DNA of 64,000 nt from Curtobacterium pusillum (GCF_007673235.1 NZ_VDZH01000008.1:1-64000), one strand, 5' to 3'; shown: positions 43,235 to 52,544, counted from the first letter of the stretch. Made by a program: numbers and translations. The notes: generated by a model not told the origin, from the letters alone.

Positions 43235-43458
43235 TGAGGGTCCCCTGACCGTTCGGCCGCGGCGGCCTCGTCGACGATCTGCCGCACCCTGCGCCGGGAC
43301 AGACCCGACGCCTCAGCGGCGCCACGCTGGCCGAGGACCTCGACGGCGGCGACGATCACCGCATCCCGGTCGCGACGGGCTTGTTTGTACGTGTCGACGA
43401 CCTCACGGACGGACGCTGCAACACCGGTCACGGCTCGGCTGAACGAGGCCACGGTCAC
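43231..43458 (-). CDS. Small HTH-like protein (75 aa)
   Basis: The short protein has a helical start (VTGVAASVREVVDTYKQARR) and a helix-turn-helix-like end, AAEASGLSRRRVRQIVDEAA. I start it at the GTG that overlaps the upstream stop (GTGA at 43458); a GTG one codon earlier also works. Its stop overlaps the nuclease start (ATGA). It may bind DNA and regulate the operon, but this rests on one motif. Confidence 0.55.
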   Translation of the reverse strand: MTVASFSRAVTGVAASVREVVDTYKQARRDRDAVIVAAVEVLGQRGAAEASGLSRRRVRQIVDEAAAAERSGDPQ

Positions 43459-44192
43459 CACATCCGAACGGTGAGCGCACCGGACCCGTCGGGGTCGGTG
43501 ACGGCGAACGGGCGGGCGCCGAGCTGCTCGAACGGGGTCCGCTCGAGCAGGGTGTGCACCTCGGCGTTCATCCACGCGAGGATCTGCGCGAGCGTGTGGT
43601 GCTCGACCGGGTCCTGCAGCTCCGAGACGACCCCGCTGGCGTCAGCGAGGGCCCACGTGTCGTCGACGCCCTGCACGGCCGTCATACGGGCGCTGGCGGC
43701 ATCTCCGGCCACGGTGTCCGTCACGCGGTGCGAGAGGGTGTCCTGCCAGGACACCCGAAACCCGCGGAGGTCCCGGCGGCTGCCGGTGAGCGGCACCTGC
43801 CAGGCCGGCACGTCCGGGCCGGTCCAGAGCGCCACGGCGGGCACATCGCGAAGGCCACGTGCGTCGAGCTCACGGCCGGTCGCGAACCGGAGAACCGGGG
43901 CCGCCGGCACGAGCGCGTCGACCTGGTCGAGGACCTGCGCGAGCGTCGCGGTGCCCTTCCGCAGCGTCGCGGTGCGGCGGTAGCGTCCCGCGTCGGTGAG
44001 GTGGAGGACGTCGACCTGCGGTCCGTCGACGAGCACGACGATGTCGGGCGCGGTCTCCCGCTCGAGCGGGGAGAACAGCGTGCCGTGCTGCGCCGTCCAC
44101 CCGTTCCACGCGACGGTCGTTCCCACCTCGAGGGCGTCGAAGACGGTCAGCGGTACCGCGGCCGCGTCGACGCGGTGCGTGAGTGCTGTCAT
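43455..44192 (-). CDS. Hypothetical protein of the T4SS operon (245 aa)
   Basis: Soluble protein, probably mixed alpha/beta, with AVPLTVFDALEVGTTVAWNG near the start, APDIVVLVDGPQVDVLHLTD in the middle and ILAWMNAEVHTLLERTPFEQ toward the end. There is no signal peptide or nucleotide motif. It follows the NlpC/P60 gene by 44 bp and overlaps the next gene. The family is not recognised. A cytoplasmic accessory role in conjugation is inferred from position. Confidence 0.6.
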   Translation of the reverse strand: MTALTHRVDAAAVPLTVFDALEVGTTVAWNGWTAQHGTLFSPLERETAPDIVVLVDGPQVDVLHLTDAGRYRRTATLRKGTATLAQVLDQVDALVPAAPVLRFATGRELDARGLRDVPAVALWTGPDVPAWQVPLTGSRRDLRGFRVSWQDTLSHRVTDTVAGDAASARMTAVQGVDDTWALADASGVVSELQDPVEHHTLAQILAWMNAEVHTLLERTPFEQLGARPFAVTDPDGSGALTVRMW

Positions 44193-44236
44193 GGTCTGCT
44201 CCTTCGCTACGTGCGTTGGCCGTTAGAGGCGACGTC

Positions 44237-45319
44237 TCAGAGCGCGTCGGTGGGTCGCCACACCTGGCTGTTGGGGGTGCCCCACACCTTCTGGATCTTC
44301 ACGACGTCGCCGGGCTTGGGAGCGGCGATCATCATGTCGCCGCCGAGGCTGATGCCGACGTGCCAGGCGTCGTTGCCGCCCCAGAAGATGAGATCCCCGG
44401 GCTGCGCCTCGGAGAGGGGGTGCATGTTCCCGGACGCGACGCCATTGCGCCACTGGGTGGTGGCGGAGTGCCCGGCGTCGATGTTGATGCCGATCTGCGC
44501 GTACGCGACCTTCGTCAGCCCGGAACAGTCCCACACGTTCGGGCCCGCACCGCCGAGGACGTAGTCCTTCCCGAGCTGCTGCTTCGCGAACCCGATCACC
44601 TGGTTGATCTGCGCCGCATGCGGGCCCGTCGCGGGCTGCTCGCCGGCGGCCAGGGAGTCGTTCGTCGCTCCGGAGCCACCAGCCGACGCGGTGTCGGCGG
44701 TGCACGTCGCGCCCTCGTTCGTCTGCGACACCGTCGAGACAGTGACGCCGGAGAGGGCGTTCATCATCTCGACCGCGTACGCCGACTTCGTGTCGTACGC
44801 ATCGGGAAAGGCTGACCCTTCGAGCGCTTGCGCCGCTTCACCGGGGGTCATCGTGTCCCAGCCAGGGATCTTCACGAGGCGCTCGTAGAACAGGTTGATC
44901 GCGTAGCTGATGTCGGTGACTTGCGCGTGGGTACCCCATCCCTGCGAGGAGCGCATCTGGAACAGACCCGCCGAGTCCCGGTCGCCGCCGTCGAGGTTGT
45001 TGAGCGAGGACTCGGTCATCGCGGCCATGAGCGCGGTCTGCTGCGCGTGCTGCGTCACGCCACGCTCTTGGCCGATGGAAAGGATGGCGGCGGCGTTTTT
45101 GATCTGGTCGCCGGAGTACGGGCCGACCTTCGCCGGCAGCTCGCCGTCCTGCACCGACACAGCGGTGCCCGACACGGTGCCGGCGGCGCCGCAGGTCGCG
45201 GCCGCGGCGTCGTCGTCGCCGGCGCCGGTGATGATCGTGAACAGCACGACCACGATCACGACGATGCCGATCACCGGCGCCAGCGCCGCGATCGCGATCA
45301 TGCTGCCCTTGCCGCCCAC
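44237..45319 (-). CDS. Peptidoglycan hydrolase of the T4SS (NlpC/P60, VirB1-like)
   Basis: The 360-residue protein has an N-terminal membrane helix (about 7-30), a lysozyme-like part with LMAAMTESSLNN and SAGLFQMRSSQGWG near 95-130, and a C-terminal NlpC/P60 domain with catalytic Cys in NVWDCSGLTKVAYAQ and His in NDAWHVGISLGG. Two wall-cutting domains in one chain are typical of Gram-positive conjugation hydrolases, which open peptidoglycan for the channel. It follows a small membrane protein gene by four bases. Confidence 0.87.
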   Translation of the reverse strand: MGGKGSMIAIAALAPVIGIVVIVVVLFTIITGAGDDDAAAATCGAAGTVSGTAVSVQDGELPAKVGPYSGDQIKNAAAILSIGQERGVTQHAQQTALMAAMTESSLNNLDGGDRDSAGLFQMRSSQGWGTHAQVTDISYAINLFYERLVKIPGWDTMTPGEAAQALEGSAFPDAYDTKSAYAVEMMNALSGVTVSTVSQTNEGATCTADTASAGGSGATNDSLAAGEQPATGPHAAQINQVIGFAKQQLGKDYVLGGAGPNVWDCSGLTKVAYAQIGINIDAGHSATTQWRNGVASGNMHPLSEAQPGDLIFWGGNDAWHVGISLGGDMMIAAPKPGDVVKIQKVWGTPNSQVWRPTDAL

Positions 45320-45323
45320 TGCT

Positions 45324-45785
45324 CTACTCCTGTCCGGCGTTGATGTAGGACGCCAGCCACGGGTCCGCGGCGGTGTCGCGGTGCAGCGTCACGGTGACGG
45401 GCCCGCCGGTCGCCGCGGTGAACTGGTATGCGCGGTCCGTCGCGGTCTGCTGGTCCCCGACCGGCTGGCCGTCCTCGTGCACGCCGGCGCACGGCACGTT
45501 CGCTGGCTGCACGGCCGAGTACAGCTGCCACGCGTCCGGGGTCAGGTATTGGGTGAGGGAACGCTGCCATGCGTTCTTCGTCGCGGCGGGCTGGCAGAAC
45601 CGGTCAGCAACCGTCTGCGCGATCGCTGCGCTCGAGGGGGCGGCCGACCGCGTCGGGATCGGCGTCGACGTCTGCGCCGGCTCGGTGTGGGTGTGCCGCA
45701 GCTGCGTCGCGACCCGGATCGTGATGATGGCGAGCAGGACCACGAACACCGCGGCGAGGATCAGCGCCGCCCGCTTCCAGGTCAT
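45324..45785 (-). CDS. Single-pass conjugation protein (VirB8/TcpC-like fold possible)
   Basis: The 153-residue protein has a membrane helix near residues 6-26 and an exported domain with VADRFCQPAATKNAWQRSLT, TPDAWQLYSAVQPANVPCAG and VTVTLHRDTAADPWLASYIN. Length, topology and the small alpha/beta domain resemble VirB8/TcpC-type proteins, but similarity is weak. I start at the ATG with GAAAG close by and AAGGGG further up. It lies between the ParA-like ATPase and the wall hydrolase. Confidence 0.62.
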   Translation of the reverse strand: MTWKRAALILAAVFVVLLAIITIRVATQLRHTHTEPAQTSTPIPTRSAAPSSAAIAQTVADRFCQPAATKNAWQRSLTQYLTPDAWQLYSAVQPANVPCAGVHEDGQPVGDQQTATDRAYQFTAATGGPVTVTLHRDTAADPWLASYINAGQE

Positions 45786-45790
45786 CGCTT

Positions 45791-47155
45791 TCAGAGCCCC
45801 TTCGCGACGGCGGCACCGGCGGCGAGCCAAGCGAGCTTGGTGGGCTCCTGCAGCGCGTCGAAGTTGATGACCCGAGCCTTGAGGCCGGCGTCGTACGGGA
45901 TCGTCAGGACGTCGCGGCCGAGGCCGGCGTCCTTGAACCGGCGCACCTGCTCAGCGACCTTCGCGCGGCTGACGTCGCTGGTCTCGACACCGACGATCAC
46001 TACGGCATTCTCCGCGAGCTCCCGGTACCGGCCGCCGGCCTTGACGAGCTCCTCGAGCAGCAGCGCCGCGGACTCGCACCACTTGTCGTCCGTGGTCGTC
46101 GGCACGACGAGCTGATCCGTCCGATCAAGGCCGGCGAGCCACATCGGGTCAGTTTCGTCGTTGCCGGAGTCGATGAGCACGAGACGGTAGAACTTCGTCA
46201 GCACCTTGTGCACCCGGTCGACCGTCTCGGCACCGAACCGCTGCGCCGAGGCGAGAACGTCGGGCTTGCTCTTGAGGACGTCGTACCGGTCGCGGGTCTG
46301 GTGGTGCACGTAGGAGGCCATGTCCGCGGACTGCGCATCGGTGCCGAGCAGCCGGTCGATGTCGGGCAGCAGGTCCAGCACGGACGCGTCGTGACGAGCG
46401 GACTCAGTCGACCATCCGAGCGTGCCGCGGGTCTGGTTGTTGTCCCACGCGACCGTCGGTGCACCGGAGTAGCGGGCGAGGATGATCGCCAGGCACACTG
46501 CGGCGAGGGTCTTTCCTGCCCCGCCCTTGCCGTTGGCGAACATGATCGTGCGCGGGCCGACGTGGTGCTGGCTGACCAGGTGCACCCACTCCCGGTACAG
46601 CCGCTCCGCAGCCGACGGCGAGACCTTGATACCCATCCGCGCCAGCAGGCCCCGGAAGCCTTGCTTCGCGGGCTCCTCCACGGTCTCCTGGGTGAGGAAC
46701 GACTGCCGCGCCTCCCGACGGGTCACCGGCGATTCCTCAGCAGTTGCCGCAGTCGTCGACGTCGACGGGGTGAGTGGTGTGGCTGCTTCCTGCCCGCCGC
46801 TCTCGGTGGCCGCGGTGATCCACGGCGACTCCGTCCGCTCCGCCGTCGACGGCGCGATCACCGGAGCGGCTGCAGGCGTGGTGGGGACGGGCGGGATGTC
46901 GAGGCCGCCGTGGACGGTGCCGGTGACGGGTGCGATCGCGCCGTGGCCGTCGACGCTGAAGAGTGTGTCCTGCCCGGTGTTCCGGTCATGGCTGCGGACC
47001 ACGACGGCGCTGCCGACGTTGCCGGCGACGGCCCGGAGCCACTCCATGGCGTCCTGGTAGGCGGTCTCGCCGGTGAAGGCGGTGTCGCCGATGGTGAGGG
47101 TGCCGGCGTCGGCGATGAGGGTGTAGTCGACGTGCACGGTGTTGCTGTTGGGCAT
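45791..47155 (-). CDS. ParA/MinD-like ATPase in the T4SS operon
   Basis: The 454-residue protein has a small N-terminal beta domain (VHVDYTLIADAGTLTIGDTA), a Pro/Thr-rich linker and a C-terminal ParA/MinD fold. The ATPase markers are the deviant Walker A NGKGGAGKTLAAV, then VAWDNNQTRGTLGW and YRLVLIDSGNDETDP. Such ATPases may position the conjugation apparatus or relaxosome at the membrane, like VirC1 of Agrobacterium. No centromere-binding partner is adjacent. The ATG at 47155 follows AAGGAC; the longer upstream frame is less likely. Confidence 0.78.
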   Translation of the reverse strand: MPNSNTVHVDYTLIADAGTLTIGDTAFTGETAYQDAMEWLRAVAGNVGSAVVVRSHDRNTGQDTLFSVDGHGAIAPVTGTVHGGLDIPPVPTTPAAAPVIAPSTAERTESPWITAATESGGQEAATPLTPSTSTTAATAEESPVTRREARQSFLTQETVEEPAKQGFRGLLARMGIKVSPSAAERLYREWVHLVSQHHVGPRTIMFANGKGGAGKTLAAVCLAIILARYSGAPTVAWDNNQTRGTLGWSTESARHDASVLDLLPDIDRLLGTDAQSADMASYVHHQTRDRYDVLKSKPDVLASAQRFGAETVDRVHKVLTKFYRLVLIDSGNDETDPMWLAGLDRTDQLVVPTTTDDKWCESAALLLEELVKAGGRYRELAENAVVIVGVETSDVSRAKVAEQVRRFKDAGLGRDVLTIPYDAGLKARVINFDALQEPTKLAWLAAGAAVAKGL

Positions 47156-47186
47156 GAGCGGAGTGTCCTTGTCTGCTCGAGGCCGG

Positions 47187-48722
47187 TTACGACTGGACGG
47201 CGGCCACGGCCGCCTGGTCGTCATAGCGGGCGTTGGTGTTGTGGAGGCTCATCTGCGTCTTCGTGCGGAGCATCTTCACGGGGATCCCGACCCGCTCGTT
47301 GATCTTCAACATGACCTTTCCGGCGCCGGGCGGGGCGGGCGGTGGCCCGTTCTTCCGGCGGGCGCCGGTCCAGTTCGGTGCCTGCGTGAACGAGACGACT
47401 TCCCGGATCTCCCGTGGGGTGAGCGCGCGCACCTTGTTCAGCGTGAGGAGGTCTTCTTCGCTGAGCCCCATCAGCAGCAGCAGGCCGGAGCGCTCGATGA
47501 ACCCCTTCGCCTTCTGCCGGTCCTCCTCGTTCTTCAACGACAGCAGGTCCTTCGGGGAGTGGGTGATCTTCAACTCCGCCGTGCCCACGGACCGGTTGGT
47601 GCGGGAGAGCCGGTCGATCAGCTCGACCATCCCCTCGCAGGCGCGCAGCGGGTACCAGAACTCGTCCATCAGGGTCGTGTACCCGCCCCACGTCACCTGC
47701 GGCTCGTACGCCTCGCCCTGGGCTGCGGCTCCGGCCTGCAGGCGGAGTTCGTGCTGCGCGAGTTCCCAGTGCGCGTCGATCGCGTCCATGCCCAGCGACC
47801 AGGTCGAGAGCATCGCGGCGGAGAGCAGCTTCGTCTCGGACGCGTTGATCGAGGATGTGTCGAAGCAGAACCCGCCCCGGTTCCCCGGGGTGAACTCGAC
47901 CGGGTTGTTGCCGTCGAGCATCTGCCCCATCTCCCCGACGAGCAGCCACTGCAGCGTCTCCCCGAGGTCCGAGAAGCGGGCGTGGAAGGAAGCAGCATCC
48001 TGTTGCCGGGCCAGGGTCAGCATCCGCTCTGACGGGTGGTCGAACGCCTGCAGCAGGTGCGCGGTCGACGGGTTCGGTTCCCGCTCGAGGATCGTGTCGA
48101 CCATCGCGACCAGGGCGGTGTCCTCACCGGTGCTGATCGAGGGGCCGCCTCTGTCGTCGCTGCGGGCCAGCCGCACGCAGGTGCGGACCAGGTCGATCGC
48201 CTTCGCCCGCGCCAACTGCAGCAGCTCCTTCCCGACAGCCCCACCGATACGGGCTGCCGCGTAGCCGAGCGGTCCGGGCGAGAGCAGGTTCAACTGGTGG
48301 CGGGCACGCGGTCCGACGGACACCACGGTCGCGCCGAGCTCTTCCGCCCACTGCACGTGCTCGCCCTTGATCGGGTCCCAGATCCCCGGAGTCAGGCCCC
48401 GGCCGACCTGCCCACCGATGACGGTCTGCGCGGTGGTGGACTTCCCGAGCCCGTTCAAGCCGAACTCGAACGCCGACGGCGACGAGATCACACCCGCCCG
48501 GAAGAGCGCGTCGTGGTCGGTGCACACCGCGCTGCCAGTATTCATGTCGCGGCCGAGCGGGGCGCCGTTCGTGGGGCGGCCGGTGCCGACCCCGAACGGA
48601 TAGAACCCGCACACCTGATTGCTGGTCCCGAACCACCGCGGTGGCTGCGGCATTTGCTCCCACCCGCCACCGCCTGGCCCGAAGAACCCTTGCGGAGTGC
48701 GCATCAATAGCTTCGCAGCCAT
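47187..48722 (-). CDS. VirB4-type ATPase, C-terminal half
   Basis: The 511-residue protein has Walker A FGLNGLGKSTTAQTV near 88-102, VWWGGYTTLMDEFWYP-like Walker B near 335, and late signatures such as AELKITHSPKDLLSL and FIERSGLLLLMGLS, as in the ATPase half of VirB4/TraC proteins. It would power pilus or channel assembly. The N-terminal VirB4 region is encoded separately by the SCO6880-type gene, with a 68-aa gene between. The ATG shares a base with the stop of that small gene. Confidence 0.85.
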   Translation of the reverse strand: MAAKLLMRTPQGFFGPGGGGWEQMPQPPRWFGTSNQVCGFYPFGVGTGRPTNGAPLGRDMNTGSAVCTDHDALFRAGVISSPSAFEFGLNGLGKSTTAQTVIGGQVGRGLTPGIWDPIKGEHVQWAEELGATVVSVGPRARHQLNLLSPGPLGYAAARIGGAVGKELLQLARAKAIDLVRTCVRLARSDDRGGPSISTGEDTALVAMVDTILEREPNPSTAHLLQAFDHPSERMLTLARQQDAASFHARFSDLGETLQWLLVGEMGQMLDGNNPVEFTPGNRGGFCFDTSSINASETKLLSAAMLSTWSLGMDAIDAHWELAQHELRLQAGAAAQGEAYEPQVTWGGYTTLMDEFWYPLRACEGMVELIDRLSRTNRSVGTAELKITHSPKDLLSLKNEEDRQKAKGFIERSGLLLLMGLSEEDLLTLNKVRALTPREIREVVSFTQAPNWTGARRKNGPPPAPPGAGKVMLKINERVGIPVKMLRTKTQMSLHNTNARYDDQAAVAAVQS

Positions 48723-48928
48723 CACAGGCTCCTGCCTTGAGTGAGGGTGTCGACGAAGGTCGCGTCGTGCTCGCCCTCGAGGACGGCGGTGTGCGTGAGG
48801 GTGAATCCCTGCGCAGTGGCGTGCTCGAGCTGGCGGAGCCGATGGGTGAGTTGGCCGCGGCGCGCTTCGGCTGCGTCGTCGCGTTTCGGGACGACCGTTT
48901 CAACGGTGCCGACGTCTTGGCGGAGCAT
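48722..48928 (-). CDS. 68-aa protein between the two VirB4 halves
   Basis: The protein reads TVETVVPKRDDAAEARRGQL near its start and THTAVLEGEHDATFVDTLTQ near its end. It shares length and the TVV-K-DDA-E-R and TAVLEG-ATFVDT blocks with the 68-aa protein before ardC (13054-13260). It overlaps both neighbours as TGATG, so its amount is tied to the two VirB4 parts. It may be a connector or chaperone of the split ATPase. Family unknown. Confidence 0.72.
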   Translation of the reverse strand: MLRQDVGTVETVVPKRDDAAEARRGQLTHRLRQLEHATAQGFTLTHTAVLEGEHDATFVDTLTQGRSL

Positions 48929-50457
48929 CACTGGGTCCGGTCCGTGACCTGCTGCATCGCGGTCGCGTACGCCCACGGCAGGACGCCTAGCGGCAGCGTC
49001 GAGTGGAACCCGGCGGCGGTGTCGGTCTCCACGAACCGGTACGCCAGGTCCCCGGCGCCCTCGAGGAGGTTCTTCAACGCCGTCTCCGCGTCCAAGAGGC
49101 CCTGCTCGGTGGCGGGGAAGGTGACGGTGACCTGCACCGCGAACGCGACCATCGACGCACCACCCTGCAGGTCGTCGAGGACCTTGCTGGCGAGCTTGCC
49201 GCGGCGGCCAGCGGCGATGTCCTGCCGGCCCGTGATGGTGGTGTTGCCCCGGACGGCGTTGTCGCCGATCTTCTGAACCGTCTTGAACGCCTTGCCCTGC
49301 GCCATCGGCCGGTAGTAGACCGCGCCCCGCTTGCGGAGGAACGCCCCGTTCGGGCGGAACAGGTCATCGAGGATCTGCTCGGTGATGTGCATCTGCGGCG
49401 GCGCGACCATCATCGCCGTCATCGACGCGACCCCATCGTGGTAGCAGACTCGCCGGTCGGAGTCATCGAACGTGTCGGGGCCGGCCTGCGTCACCTGCAG
49501 CATGAGCGGTCGGTCGGCGAGCTCGTCGGAGGCGAACTCCCGTGCCCGGTCCGGCCGGTACGCGACCCGCACCGCCCGGGCGAGCTCCGCCGACGTGGCC
49601 ACGGTGGGGCTGCCGGCACCGGCCATCGCGAGCCTGTCCCGGTGGCCGGGCAGCTTCGCGGCGATGTTCGCAACCGCGTCATCGAGGTTCCGGGCCACCT
49701 TGTTCTGGTTCCACACCACCGAGGCGAACACCTCCACCTCGGAGTACATCCCCGACAGAGCGCGGGCGCCTTCACGGAGCTGCCGTTGCGCGGCCGCGGG
49801 TGCGTGTGGAGAGACGTCCCGGTCGATCTTCGCGATGAGCGGTTCGATCGACTCGAGCGCCGAATCGACGACCACGACAGCGCCCTCGATGCTGGTGTCT
49901 CGGCTCAGGGAGGTGATCCACCCGCCGAAGCTGACGACCTGCTGGTCGATCTGGCCCTGCGGGAGCAGGTCGGTGCCGTCGGGACGGCAGGAGAACGTGG
50001 CCGCGAGCAGCGGGTTCCGGGACCCCTTCCGGTGGTGCAGGAGCACGTATTCCTGCCCCTCACCGTCGGTGCCGGTGATCTCGTCCAGGTCCGACAGCAT
50101 TCCCGGCAGCGCCGTGAGCGCGTCGTCCGGGAGGGCGGAGAACAGGCCGGTCTCGTAGTGATTCGTGCCTTCTCGGGTGCGCTTCTTCGCCAGGTGCCGG
50201 TCCCAGATGCGCGCCGCGAGGGTGCGACCGGCGATGGGGTCGCCCCACCGGATGATGAAGAACAGGTTCGCCAGCAGCCCGCCCAGGAGCGCGACGAGCC
50301 CGACGGCCCACCAGCCGACGACCAGGCACACCACCATCACCATGACTCCGCCGAGGAGCATCCCCCAGCCGATCCCGGTCAGCCCGCCGAGGGTGCCCTT
50401 CGCGGTCGGCAACCAGTTGCCGAACTTCACCCGCACTCGTTCTGTTGCGTCACTCAC
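48928..50457 (-). CDS. SCO6880-type VirB3/VirB4 N-terminal protein
   Basis: The 509-residue protein begins with a basic segment and two membrane helices (about 30-66, WGMLLGGVMVMVVCLVVGWW) with RWGDPIAGRTLAARI after them. It continues into a soluble part with QVVSFGGWITSLSRDTSIEG and NEVFASVVWNQNKVARN-like text, as in SCO6880-family proteins. These combine the VirB3-like anchor and VirB4 N-terminal domain. There is no Walker A; the ATPase is in the separate gene downstream. GTG start overlaps the VirB6-like stop. Confidence 0.82.
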   Translation of the reverse strand: MSDATERVRVKFGNWLPTAKGTLGGLTGIGWGMLLGGVMVMVVCLVVGWWAVGLVALLGGLLANLFFIIRWGDPIAGRTLAARIWDRHLAKKRTREGTNHYETGLFSALPDDALTALPGMLSDLDEITGTDGEGQEYVLLHHRKGSRNPLLAATFSCRPDGTDLLPQGQIDQQVVSFGGWITSLSRDTSIEGAVVVVDSALESIEPLIAKIDRDVSPHAPAAAQRQLREGARALSGMYSEVEVFASVVWNQNKVARNLDDAVANIAAKLPGHRDRLAMAGAGSPTVATSAELARAVRVAYRPDRAREFASDELADRPLMLQVTQAGPDTFDDSDRRVCYHDGVASMTAMMVAPPQMHITEQILDDLFRPNGAFLRKRGAVYYRPMAQGKAFKTVQKIGDNAVRGNTTITGRQDIAAGRRGKLASKVLDDLQGGASMVAFAVQVTVTFPATEQGLLDAETALKNLLEGAGDLAYRFVETDTAAGFHSTLPLGVLPWAYATAMQQVTDRTQ

Positions 50458-51772
50458 CGATCAGTCCTTCCGCCGTCTCGCCGGCATCACCGGCGCCGTT
50501 CGCAGTGGACTGCGCTGCAGCCCACCCCGCCTTCGAACCCGTCGACTGGCCAGAACCGGACCCGCTGGCCCCGTCCGCAGCTGCACCGCCCCCAGCCGAG
50601 CCGTCGCTGCCCGCACTCCCGGCGGCACCGTCAGCTCCGGAACCGGTCATCCCGTCGACACCCGACGCACCATCCGCGCCGGCACCGGCACCGGCACCGG
50701 CGCCGGTCGAGGGCGTGGCGTCGCCCCCGTATCCGGCACCGGTTGCGCTGGAGGCAACCTCGCCACCTGCCGCGGTACCGGCACCCGTCGTCGCGCCGGT
50801 CGATGCGCCCGCGCCGGCTCCCGCGCCGGCGGCGCCGCTGGCGCCCCCGGTCGCGATCGCCGCGCCGATGGCGACCCCGGCCTGCGCTGCGAACGTGACC
50901 GCGCCGAGCGCCATCGCCCCGCCGACCGCGTTCCCGATCGCACCCGACGCCGGCAGCAGGAGCCGCATGATCGCCGGCAACGCGATGACCGCGAGCCCGA
51001 TCAGCATCAGTCCGTAGAGGACACCGCCGGCACCGTCCTGGCCGTTCTTCAACCGCCACGCGAACGCGTAGATCGACGCCGCGAGCGGCATGTAAAGGAT
51101 GAACGCGATGATCCAGGCGGTGATCTTCTCGAACGCCTGCTTGCCCTGCTGCAGCAGCGCCGCGGATGCGGAGAGCTGCCAGTACGCGTTCAGCAGCAGC
51201 AGCATCGCCTGCCGGATGAACATGATCACCCACTGCAGCGCGACCGCCATGACGCCGATGAGGCCGAAGATCAACGCCAGGCCCGGCGAAGACGCAGCGA
51301 ACCCCGCGTCCGCGATTCCCGCCTCCGCGGTGGTTCCTGACGCCTTTAGGATCCACTGCGCGTACGCATCCCCACCCCAGGACAGAACCTGAATCGCGGC
51401 GGACCCGAGGGTGATCACCGCGACAGCCTTCCCGAGTGACTGCATCGCTTCCCGGAACGGCTCCGCACGGTGCGCGAGCATGATCCGTGCCCCGGCGACA
51501 ACCAACCCGATCGTCAGCAGGAACACCGACAGCACGAGGTTGCTGTCCTGGAACCACTGTGTGGCCTTGTTGTCGAGCGACACCAGGAACCCCGAGTTGA
51601 CCCAGGACGTCATGAACTGCTTGAAGATGTCGTCGTAGGCGGCGAACAGCGTCTCTGCGGCCTTGTTGAATCCGCTCGACGCGGCCGCGGATGCTCCGGC
51701 GCCAACGATCGCTTTTGCGCCCTCACAGCCGACCACGGCCTGACAGACGGCGTCTCCGACTCCGTTAGCCAT
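50450..51772 (-). CDS. VirB6/TrbL-like polytopic channel protein
   Basis: The 440-residue protein has about seven membrane helices (residues 15-330) with the pattern ADTLFAAYDDIFKQFMTSWV at the start, then SNLVLSVFLLTIGLVVAGAR. A long tail follows of Gly, Ala, Ser and Thr (GGASGAAGAGAGAGASTGAT and more). Polytopic VirB6/TrbL proteins form the inner channel. The low-complexity tail is likely disordered. Start is the ATG at 51772, overlapping the VirB8-like stop by eight bases. Confidence 0.82.
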   Translation of the reverse strand: MANGVGDAVCQAVVGCEGAKAIVGAGASAAASSGFNKAAETLFAAYDDIFKQFMTSWVNSGFLVSLDNKATQWFQDSNLVLSVFLLTIGLVVAGARIMLAHRAEPFREAMQSLGKAVAVITLGSAAIQVLSWGGDAYAQWILKASGTTAEAGIADAGFAASSPGLALIFGLIGVMAVALQWVIMFIRQAMLLLLNAYWQLSASAALLQQGKQAFEKITAWIIAFILYMPLAASIYAFAWRLKNGQDGAGGVLYGLMLIGLAVIALPAIMRLLLPASGAIGNAVGGAMALGAVTFAAQAGVAIGAAIATGGASGAAGAGAGAGASTGATTGAGTAAGGEVASSATGAGYGGDATPSTGAGAGAGAGADGASGVDGMTGSGADGAAGSAGSDGSAGGGAAADGASGSGSGQSTGSKAGWAAAQSTANGAGDAGETAEGLIGE

Positions 51773-52544
51773 CGGAACCTCCCCATGCAGTGAAATCGCC
51801 CTGAGAGGGCGTGAGCGGGTTGCCGGAATAGAGCTCGCCGTTGTCGAGCACCGACACCTTCCAGTCGCCGTCGACCCAGATCATGGTCAGCGGCACGGCG
51901 AAGTACCCCGTTGACCCAGACGGCTGCGTGAGTACCACGTCGACGATCGCGCGGTCTTTCGTGAACGACTCGACCGAGTAGCCGGCGACACTGAGGCCCT
52001 GTGCACGCATTTGCTCCGGGGCGGTCTGGTTCTTCACCGTCCCGTCGACGGTGATGGACTTGCCGGCGCTATCGGCGATGTAGAAGTTGAGCAGCTCGCG
52101 GACGCTGTGTCCGGTGTCGTACTGTCCGAGGTACCCGGTCGTTGCGGCAAGGGCCGCGCCGGTCGCGGTGCGCGCAAAGCACGCCGGGAACCCGTCCACC
52201 TTCTTCGTTGGTCCCACCGCGGCCGACACCGGCCAGGTGATTCCCCCGCGGCCGGCATGCCAGCTGAGATCGCTCGGTACCTTCTGCGCGGCCTGACCCG
52301 ATGTCGGCACGTTGCAGGGGCCGTCTGCCGCGGCCGACGTCGTCGGCGCCGGGTTTGCCGCGCTCCCCTGCCCGTCGTCGTGCTTCACCGGGGCGAAGAC
52401 ACCGAGGAATGTAGCGAGGAGCACGACGAGGACGGCGAGAGCGACGATGACGGTCGCGCCGATGCCAGCCTGCTTCGAGTTCCAGCCTCGCTTCACGGCC
52501 TGGCCGAAGCCGCGGCGGTTGGGGTTGCGAGTGGATGGTGCCAT
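51765..52544 (-). CDS. VirB8/TcpC-like conjugation protein
   Basis: The 259-residue protein has one membrane helix (about 30-52) after a basic cytoplasmic start (RRGFGQAVKRGWNSKQAGIG). The exported domain contains SDLSWHAGRGGITWPVSAAV, two Cys (GPCNVPTS and PACFARTA), YIADSAGKSITVDGTV and MIWVDGDWKVSVLDNGELYS. The W-V-D-G-D-W-K-V strand near the end is the usual close of VirB8/TcpC-type domains, which assemble the channel. The ATG at 52544 is 30 bp after the VirB2-like gene. Confidence 0.78.
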   Translation of the reverse strand: MAPSTRNPNRRGFGQAVKRGWNSKQAGIGATVIVALAVLVVLLATFLGVFAPVKHDDGQGSAANPAPTTSAAADGPCNVPTSGQAAQKVPSDLSWHAGRGGITWPVSAAVGPTKKVDGFPACFARTATGAALAATTGYLGQYDTGHSVRELLNFYIADSAGKSITVDGTVKNQTAPEQMRAQGLSVAGYSVESFTKDRAIVDVVLTQPSGSTGYFAVPLTMIWVDGDWKVSVLDNGELYSGNPLTPSQGDFTAWGGSDG

